Positions 56,500 through 64,000 of a stretch of 64,000 nt of DNA are shown piece after piece. Location of the stretch: positions 61,543,561 through 61,607,560 of the forward strand of contig NC_088775.1 of assembly GCF_954871325.1 (NCBI RefSeq), read 5' to 3'. A model generated the notes under the pieces. The model had not been told where the DNA came from. It saw only the letters and a list, made by a program, of their open reading frames with translations, and did not search any database. Origin of the DNA: Gordionus sp. m RMFG-2023 (taxonomy: Eukaryota > Nematomorpha > Gordioida > Chordodea > Parachordodidae). Positions within the stretch are counted from its first letter, which is position 1; every line of letters starts with the position of its first letter. The position numbers and the translations under genes are program-made.

Positions 56500-56900
56500 T
56501 ATTTAACAATATATATCGAAGATTTCTTTTTAGAAATACCAAAATTTCCAATTTATCAGAGGTAAACTTGCGGCGATGGTAACTGTCAATATCACCAGCT
56601 TCACTAAAAAGATTCTGAAGAGATTATCGCACACTTTTATAAACAGAATGCGCAAAAAAATAACAATATGGCAGAATGGTTATTATTAATTATTAAAAAA
56701 AATATGGATTTCGATTTTATTAATAAAAATAAATTATTTTAGATATAACTCTTTTTTTAAAATTTATAACATTTAATTTTTGTTAAAGAAGCCATTTATA
56801 TCGGATCGGCAAATTTTATAATATTGGCCGATAACCGATATTTTAAAATAGGTGAAATAACGGCCCTATCCGATCTGAAAAAAATATCGGTACATCCCTA
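56500..56900 (-). mobile_element. hAT remnant with one end and transposase C-terminus
   Basis: The right end, read in reverse, is tagggatgtaccgatatttt, a classic hAT terminus. On the minus strand 56,500-56,640 reads LFSEAGDIDSYHRRKFTSDK, LEILVFLKRNLRY, the end of a hAT dimerisation domain (F-S-x-A-G-x-I...R-x-x-L...L-x-F-L). The left end and the rest of the element are missing. Confidence 0.7.
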
Positions 56901-57531
56901 GAAAAAATAAAAACCAAAATCCGACCAAAATCACTTTTTTAAATGTAGGGCCCAACCCCAACCTTATTTAAGATGTTTTTTAAAAAATATTAAATTTTTG
57001 GGCCAATTTGGCGAAATCTTTAGGCCGTGTCCTCGTTAGTCTTATTTTTGGAATTGGGCTAAGCAGATTTTGAGCTAAGACATATTATTTTGGGTTGTTT
57101 TAAGTGTGTACACTAAATAAATATTTTGGGTTGAAAAGAGTCACAAAGACACTTCACCTACTTAAATCTAAATAACCCCATGTCAAATCGACCTAGAAAA
57201 CGAGATTTTAGGACGACCATATCTAAAATAAACAAAACTTGGCATAATAGTTAACTAAGATATATATTTTAGTAAAATAAAAATCGTAGAACGCTAGCTA
57301 AATTGAAAATCGCTAAATGCGTGATTAAATTATATCTTTTTTTGACAATTTATATATCATTTTATAGCCCCTAAAATTCTACATTTGAAAATATTAAAAA
57401 ATTCATAGTGCATTTGAAAATATTAAAAAATTCAGTGTTGTTTTCTAATTTCCCGTAAAAATAAAATATTAACATGGTTGAAAAGGGATTTTTTGGGTGT
57501 TGATATTCGCTAGGAATTATTACTTTCATAT
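56901..57531. other. spacer with 'gggccc' patch, no gene
   Basis: 56,945-57,060 carries tagggcccaacccc and ttgggccaatttgg motifs, again MITE-like. The rest is A+T-rich up to the TTAA that starts the piggyBac element. Confidence 0.4.
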
Positions 57532-57934
57532 TTAACCCTTCAATACTCTGGTGGGGTATATGAAACCCTAGACATGCTAGAAATGATATTACATAAAAAC
57601 GGTTAAATATTATGATCTGGATTCTTCAGTAGCTTCATCAAATATATCTTAGAATCTATTCCAAATTTCATATATTTCGGTTGAGTAGTTTTTAAGATAT
57701 AAGCATTTTATTACTGATTGGGGTTTGTGAGACCCCACCAGAGTAAATTTGTAATTTTTTAAGAAATTTTTTTTTAAAATTATAATATATACTACTATAT
57801 TATAAAATTTATTAAAACAAAATTTAAATATCTTTTATTTTGATTGAGATATATGAAAAAGAAAACTTAAACATTTTTTTTGGTGGAGTTATTTTATTCT
57901 TATTTTCACCATCTGGCTCATTTCTCAAATTATT

Positions 57935-59921
57935 TTTGGATCTTATCTTGCACGTTGGTCATAGACCTGCCTAAAATGAGCGAACGTGAATTATATGAAG
58001 GCCTATCCTTCATATAATTTAGCCGATTTTTTTCTCAGGATACCGACAAACCTATTACCCAGAAAATAATTTATGAGTGGAACTAAACCCTCTACCAATA
58101 AAGTAGCAAATTAAAAATTAGCAGGAAGTAAAAATATAAATAAGTTATAATGAGAAGTAGAATAAAAATAGAAAGTCATTTTAAAAAAAAATCTTCCAAA
58201 TACATGGTCTAAAATATTAATTTAAGTTAAATATTTTAATAAGGGACATTAAAGGTGCCATTATCAATTTACTAAATAACCAAATGCAACTCCATATCTT
58301 TAAGAATTAACTTATATCTTGTATAATATAGTTTAATTTAATCACCAATAATTAAAAACAATTTAATTACTTTAAAATAGAGGCTTGAACTCTAAGTTAT
58401 TAGTTCTAATAATGATATAGATTCCTTTGGGAAACTCCTTTACAAGAAATATAAGTCCTCAGCATGTATTCGTCATATGTTCATATATAAGTCTCAAAAT
58501 ATGTTTGAAAACTTTCCTGTCAATCGAAGCTCTCTTTAAGAGATCCCAAGATAAATCTAATTCAGTCAAGGACCTTAAAATTCTCCCAAACCAACTGCCT
58601 TTATGGAATAAAAAAGGTTTAAGAGCAATGTCTTCTAGGGATTGATCTATAAGTGCCTGATGAATTAAATTATTCGAGGGGTGTCTCAAAATATGGCCCA
58701 CCAACTCAATTTTCCTATATTCTATTGTTTTATGAATAGGACGGATATCGCAACTCGCCCATAACATATAATTAGTAGTGTTTCGCGGATAAAAGGTCCT
58801 AGTTAAATATCTTAAACATTTGTTTATAAAAACTTGCATCTTGTTATTATCAGATATATTATCGTTTCACGTTTCCATACCATAGTATAAGGAAGCTAAT
58901 ATTAAGACTTTAAAGAGTCTTATCTTTAGAGGAATAGATATTTGCCTAGATGACCAAATCTTCATCAAGGACCTGTACTCAGCGTCTACATGAGCGGGAG
59001 GGGTAGGAACAGTTTGCATCCTATTCTTTTGAGGGGGTAGGCTGCTTTAATGGGGATATGATAAATTTTTTGGGGGTTATCTATTAAATTTTGAGATCAA
59101 ATAGGACAAAATTTATTGCTGTAAAAATTAATACTTTTATTATAGAATTATTATAATACAATTCATCGACCAAATCTATATATTGCAAACAATCATACAC
59201 ATTGTTTTCCAAATAAAACTTTCTGCTATCCTTTGTAATCTAATTTAAAAGGTTTAGATATTTTAGCAAGCTCATAATGCCATAATAATTAATTCATTGT
59301 AAATAATGGAGGTTTTCATTGAATTTATTATCTAAAAAATAAATTCTTTATATTCAATCGATAGTTGGTAGTAGAGATAGATTAATTTAAGTTATCCTTT
59401 ATTAATTCTCTGAAAAGTGTATCAATAAATTAAAAAGGTGAAAATAATAATAGAGAGACACCGCCGCCGAAGGCGGCGATAATTTTTAGGGGGGTAGGCG
59501 GTTTTTGAAGGGGCTTTGCATCCAGTGAAAATCCTATCATGTAGATGCTGCCATTCAATTTAAAGTGTTGATCTTTCTTTGTACCACCTCTTATCCAAAA
59601 AGACCCCTAAATATTTTAGAATATCCACTTCTGTAATCGTATTACAATCAATATTTAGGGTCACCTGTGAAGAAGTATAAAATGATGTCATCTTCGTCTT
59701 TTTATTTAATATCAGACCAAAGTGTCCCGCCTTTACAATGATACAGTTAATAACTGATTGGATGTCTGACACCGATTTATCTACAAGGCATAAATCATCT
59801 GCGAAAGCGATAATATTTAAATTTCCTGAGGACCACTGAGCCGAATGTAAATTTATAACTTTTAAAATAATATAATTTGTAATAAAGTTGAATAAGAGAG
59901 GTGATAGAACACAACCTTATT
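57935..59921 (-). repeat. left arm of the LINE-C inverted duplication
   Basis: Inverse of 60,630-62,101. Begins gatcttatcttgcacgttgg and ends near gaacacaacctt. About 1.4 kb once the 571-bp MITE at 58,980 is set aside. Confidence 0.88.
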
Positions 59922-60629
59922 TCAAACCCTTCATTATCGGGATTTTAGGAGATTTGCGGCCAGCATGAATAATATGAATTGAATAATCTTTATAAATTAG
60001 TTCCAACAAACTTATCAAAATAATCGGGGTACCCACCTCCTCTAATGTCCTCCAAAGTTTTGAGAGTATTATCGAATCAAAAGCTTTTTTAAAATCCAAA
60101 GCCACAATAATTAAAACTGACTCTTCCGAATTAACGTTCTATCTAGTTGAATTTTTACTGATAGAATCGCCTCTAAAGTGTTTCGACCTTTCCTAAACGA
60201 GACCAATGAGTCTATAAAAAGTGGTTCAAGTAGCGGTCTTAGCCTATTTAATATAATATTTGCAAATATTTTATATACCACCGAATTTAGTGATATTCCT
60301 CTCCAATCTTCAAGAAATTTGGGATCTTTCGTTTTAGGGAAGTTAATTAAAGTGGCAGTGATCCAATCATTCGGACACACCCGTTCAAACCATAATCTGG
60401 ATATAATATGAAGAAGAATCTCTGCAGATAGTCTAGAGTCAGTCTTCAGGTGTTCACTATATAATAAATCTTGACCACAAGCTTTATGATTATTCAGTTT
60501 CTTAATTATTCCAACTAGTTCAGCTTTAGTTGTGGAAAAATCCTGGCATCATTTGAGGGGGATTGAAACGTAAATGAACTTTGTTGAACATTACTTAAAC
60601 TAGGTTGTGGGGGCCAAATTTTCGAAGTT
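58420..60629 (-). mobile_element. LINE-C, non-LTR retrotransposon (RT region), minus strand
   Basis: The minus strand encodes, in order, DWITATLINFPKTKD, FLEDWRGISLNSVVYKIFAN, SFRKGRNTLEAILSVKIQLD (60,380-60,111), MALDFKKAFDSIILSKLW (60,105), FADDLCL near 59,795, LILNKKTKMTSFYTSSQ, then after the MITE the C-terminal MQVFINKCLRYLTRTFYPRN and RKIELVGHILRHPSN down to 58,459. It is the RT and C-terminal part of a LINE; the endonuclease is missing. Frameshifts and stops are few. The clade is uncertain. The central segment 59,922-60,629 is single-copy, the spacer between the two arms. Confidence 0.8.
58980..59550 (-). mobile_element. hAT MITE, copy 2 (571 bp), inverted
   Basis: Same family as 17,219-17,806 in the opposite orientation. 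Ends cagcgtctacatga and tcatgtagatgctg. The uninterrupted arm at 60,990-61,030 gives the empty site: the left flank (cctgtact) is intact, but the right flank lacks the expected 8-bp copy and about 17 further bases, so a small deletion followed insertion. Confidence 0.9.
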
Positions 60630-62101
60630 AAGGTTGTGTTCTATCGCCTCTCTTATTTAACTTTATTACAAATTATATTATTTTAAAAGTTAGAAATTTA
60701 CATTAGGCTCAGTGGTCCTCAGGAAATTTAAATATTAACGCTTTCTCAGATGATTTATGCCTTGTAGGTAAATCGGTGTCCGACATCCAATCAGTTATTA
60801 ACTGTATCGTTGTAGAGGCGGGACACTTTGGTCTGATATTAAATAAAGAAAAGACAAAAATGATGACATCATTTTATACATCTTCACAGGTGACCCTTAA
60901 TATTGATGGTAATACGATTACAGAAGTGGATATTCTAAAATATTTAGGGATCTTATTGGATAAGAAAGGTGGTACAAAGAAAGATCAACACTTTAAATTG
61001 AATAAAACTAGGGTAAAGTACAGGTCCTTGATGAAGATTTGGTCATCTAGGCAAATATCTATTCCTTTAAAGATAAGACTCTTTAAAGTCTTAATATTAG
61101 CTTCCTTATACTATGGTATGGAAACGTGAAACGATAATATATCTGATAATATCAAGATGCAAGTTTTTATAAACAAATGTTTAAGATATTTAACTAGGAC
61201 CTTTTATCCGCGAAACACTACTAATTATATGTTATGGGCGAGTTGCGATATCCGTCCTATTCATAAAACAATAGAATATAGGAAAATTGAGTTGGTGGGC
61301 CATATTTTGAGACACCCCTCGAATTATTTAATTCATCAGGCACTTATAGATCAATCCCTAGAAGACATTGCTCTTAAACCTTTTTTTATTCCATAAAGGC
61401 ACTTGGTTTGGGAGAATTTTAAGGTCCTTGACTGAATTAGATTTATCTTTCAATCCAATGAAACTAGTGTAGGCTTAGCCTTTTTTCGCTCCATTTTAAA
61501 AAGATCAGAAGCAAGTTCAAACATATTTTGAGACTTATATATGAACATATGACGAATACATGCTGAGGACTTATATATCTTGTAAAGGAGTTTCCCAAAG
61601 AAATCTATATCATTATTGGAAGTAATAACCTAGAGTTCAAGCCTCTATTATAAAGTAATTAAATTGTTTTTTAATTATATGTGATTAAATTAAACTATAT
61701 TATACAGGATATAAGTTAATTCTTAAAGATATGGAGTTGCATTTGGTTATTTAGTAAATTGATAATGGCCCCTTTAATATACCATATTGAAATATTTAAC
61801 TTGAATTAATATTTTAGACCATTGTATTTGGAAGATTTTTTTTTATAATGACTTTCTATTTTTATTCTACTTCTCATTATAACTTATTTATATTTTTACT
61901 TCCTGCTAATTTTCTAATTTACTACTTTATTGATAGAGCGTTTAGTTCCACTCATAAATTATTTTCTGGGTAATAGGTTTGTCTGTATCCTGAGAAAAAA
62001 ATCGGCTAAATTATATGAAGGATAGGCCTTCATATAATTCACGTTCGCTTATTTTGGGCAGGTCTATGACAACGTGCAAGATAAGATCATATACCAGACA
62101 A
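60630..62101 (+). repeat. right arm of the LINE-C inverted duplication
   Basis: Starts aggttgtgttctatcgcctc and ends caacgtgcaagataagatc. The encoded protein is identical to the left arm over long runs (one change in the 79-residue MQVFINKC frame), so the duplication is recent. Confidence 0.88.
60776..61396 (+). pseudogene. LINE-C RT C-terminal region, inverted second copy
   Basis: Plus-strand frames: SDIQSVINCIVVEAGHFGLI, LNKEKTKMMTSFYTSSQVTL, DILKYLGILLDKKGG, RSLMKIWSSRQISIPLKIRL, LASLYYGMET-stop, then MQVFINKCLRYLTRTFYPRN in another segment. This copy keeps the LNKEKTKM stretch better than the minus-strand copy, but just upstream it reads FSDD where the other has FADD. Gene conversion or decay after duplication could explain the mixture. 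Confidence 0.8.
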
Positions 62102-62170
62102 CAAGCTTAAATATTATAATATGGAATTATTTATCATATCTATTTCTCTGTAAAATTAGATAAAAATAAG

Positions 62171-62478
62171 GTGACTCAATTATGGAAATCTGATGGGTTG
62201 GGAATTGAGATATTTTGAGCAACAATGACACTCAAAAGATTCAGAATTCTAATTCATACAATAAGATTTTATGACATATTAACAAGAGAAGAGAGAAAAA
62301 TGGTAGACAATGCAACTCACATTAAATATTTTTCAAGAATTTGTTGATAACTGCTACAGATCTTATACAATATCAGAATATGCAACCCTAGATGAAATGC
62401 TTCCAGCATTTCATGGTAAATGCCCATTCAGGCAATACATGCCAAATAAACCATCAAAATATGGCATAAAACTATACT
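62171..62478 (+). pseudogene. piggyBac transposase fragment (DDE_Tnp_1_7 type)
   Basis: Plus-strand pieces: VTQLWKSDGLGIEIF, then after a stop ATMTLKRFRILIHTIRFYD, LTREERKMVDNATHIKYFSR, and in another frame YTISEYATLDEMLPAFHGKC, PFRQYMPNKPSKYGIKL. The T-L-D-E-M-L motif holds a catalytic Asp of piggyBac enzymes, and C-x-F-R-Q-Y-M-P-N-K-P-x-K-Y-G-I-K is a hallmark of the family. At least one stop and one frameshift; N- and C-terminal thirds are absent. Confidence 0.82.
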
Positions 62479-62489
62479 CCTTATAAAAA

Positions 62490-63019
62490 AAACAAAATAT
62501 TTTTGTCAAATATGTAAAATAAATATATGTTTAGAACACATTAATATTTTATGTAATATTTAGCATGTCAAATTTAGCATATTTCAATGTTCTATATTTT
62601 TTATATATTAAAATGTATAAGGTAATATTTTTTTTATATTGAAGAATAAAGATCCATATTATGAATTATCATGATTATGTGATGGATAAGTTATTTTTTT
62701 AATTTTATTTTAAATTTAAAAAAAGTAAGCTTTTTTAAAAAAATTTTGGCACAAATTATAATTATCCTCAACAAATATTTTATCAAGCTTAAGGTTAGAT
62801 CTATCTTATATCCAAATATCCAAATATCAAATGAAAATAATGAATATAACTAGAGATATATATACATTTGAAATTGCGGTCTATTAAACCCCACCCGAGT
62901 ACTAACGTCATCTTTTTCAACGAAGTATTGAAAAGTTAACTGTTTCATAAAATTCGATAGCCATTTTTGTTTTTAGTCTTATTTACATTTTTATTATTTT
63001 TTTAAATAAAGTATTATAT
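62490..63019. other. end of piggyBac and spacer, no gene
   Basis: A+T-rich sequence including the right piggyBac end at 62,860-62,939. Nothing else recognised. Confidence 0.5.
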
Positions 63020-63920
63020 TGATATTAAAATTTAAAAAATCCATTAAGTATGACCAATATGATGTCCTGGGGCAATATACAAGCAGGCAGCCCATACATA
63101 TACGTTTATTATTAGGACGCTATATTGTAAAATAAACATATTTTAAAATTTTATATACAAACTACTTTAAAATAAGACCTATTGTTTTTATTGTATTCCA
63201 TTTTAAATTTCCTGATGCGATAATTTGTCCTGTCGCTGTTATGAGATCTATTATCGATATTACAGTGTTGTGCAGATTTGATGGAAAAAATTTTCATAAT
63301 TTTTAATTTGCAAATAAAATTATTTGAGTTACAAAATATCTACAATAACATTTTATATTCTTATCAATTCTTACAAATTAAATTATTTTATTTACAAACG
63401 AATTAAAAAATGGAAATGTTTCAATTAAATCTGCACATCTATTTGATTAATGGGCAGCCATCTCTTTTCCTGAATTGTGTGATAAAAGATTTTTTTTATT
63501 ACAGTGGCTAACCACCAAAAATCGTCATAAATACATATGACCGGTCTTTAGGACCAAGGTCTGAACTAGTCTTTTTTTCTAAACATGTGTATGACGATTT
63601 TTGATCCACACCCACAGTACTAAAAAAGAAAGAAATTACTGATGAGATATATTTCCTTTTTACATCCCCAGGGAGACCATTGCATCCTTCTTTTATCCTA
63701 CAAGTGACATCAAGTAATAACGGTAGTAGATCCACAATAGCAACAGAATATGTCTACAAATTATAGCCTCAGGAAATTCTAGTTTTTATAATAGTTTGTA
63801 GATAAAATTTTAAAATGTGTTCATTTTACAAATAGGGTCCTAATAGTTACCTATCATATCTGCATGGGCTGCCTGTTACATATCGCCCCAGAACATCTTA
63901 TACTTAATAGATTTTTTAAT
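63020..63920. mobile_element. FB-3, foldback element near the window end
   Basis: Long inverted arms: left 63,028-63,285 (taagtat, gatgtcctggggcaatatac, aagcaggcagcccatacata), right 63,690-63,915 (tgcatgggctgcctgttaca, tatcgccccagaacatctta). Pairing continues inward through attttaaaattttat and tttcctgatgcgataatttg. The middle (63,290-63,690) is single-copy. The 75-residue minus-strand frame at 63,508-63,735 lies partly in an arm and resembles nothing known to me. Pairing may extend past the listed ends. Confidence 0.65.
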
Positions 63921-64000
63921 TTTAATACCAATACAATTCATATTTTTAATAAATATATTATAATGATTATCAAATATAACGCCCTATATTATTTATTTTT

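Larger units (their letters stand above)
57532..62939 (+). mobile_element. piggyBac-type transposon shell, TTAA-flanked
   Basis: TTAA occurs at both ends (57,532-57,535 and 62,936-62,939), the piggyBac target. Inverted ends: left ttaacccttcaatactctgg then tggggtatatgaaac; right, reversed, ttaacttttcaatact, a 23-bp extra piece, then cgggtggggtttaatagac. A plus-strand transposase fragment is at 62,171-62,478. Most of the interior is a large inverted duplication of a LINE (57,935-62,101) that has displaced the rest of the transposase. Confidence 0.8.

Noticed and set aside
57935-62101. The palindrome as an assembly artefact
   Set aside because: The arms differ by a MITE insertion with a local deletion, by base changes and by small indels, which a read-level artefact would not produce; long-read confirmation would still be useful.
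63508-63735. 75-residue minus-strand frame as a possible upstream exon of the armadillo gene
   Set aside because: Partly inside the inverted arm of FB-3, no armadillo pattern, and no phase-compatible splice sites identified.

Overview
The window is a piece of an animal, most likely invertebrate, nuclear genome. It is very A+T-rich (about three quarters by eye). One spliced host gene is visible, and nearly everything else is transposons: hAT, MULE, piggyBac, non-LTR elements, two Ty3/gypsy copies and several foldback elements. No prokaryotic operon, rRNA or genuine host tRNA gene was seen, and the species cannot be fixed from sequence alone.

Host gene: on the minus strand, four exons (55,687-55,956; 42,933-43,070; 42,506-42,829; 33,319-33,639) join in phase 0 with GT/AG borders. 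They encode about 350 residues of armadillo-type repeats ending in a stop codon. The protein resembles the Arm_2 (ARMC10/ARMCX) family as I remember it. Upstream exons lie outside or were not found. Two introns (12.6 kb and 8.9 kb) are packed with transposons, while the third is only 103 bp.

Layout. 277-3,208: MULE with 9-bp target duplications. 3,565-4,786: foldback element. About 4,900-26,760: a Russian-doll nest, LINE-A > hAT-1a > LINE-B > (a 4.4-kb foldback, and separately hAT-2 > hAT-1b > a 588-bp hAT MITE). Most junctions are proved by exact target duplications. 27,637-33,134: a young Ty3/gypsy copy with two LTRs, just behind the host stop codon. 34,098-34,475: a palindrome with a MITE at its exact centre. 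About 35,270-40,690: a second, G+C-richer Ty3/gypsy fossil interrupted by hAT-4. 41,300-44,360: MITE-like and hAT scraps around two host exons. 44,365-49,987: hAT-3 holding another tandem-armed foldback. 50,000-55,600: old repeats. 57,532-62,939: a piggyBac shell flanked by TTAA containing a 1.4-kb-arm inverted duplication of LINE-C, one arm of which took a copy of the same MITE. 63,020-63,920: a further foldback element.

The recurring theme is inverted repetition. The hAT-1 family carries an inverted partial copy of its own transposase gene, several elements have arms built from tandem repeats, and at least one insertion sits at the dyad centre of an older palindrome. Any transcript crossing these would fold into long double-stranded RNA.
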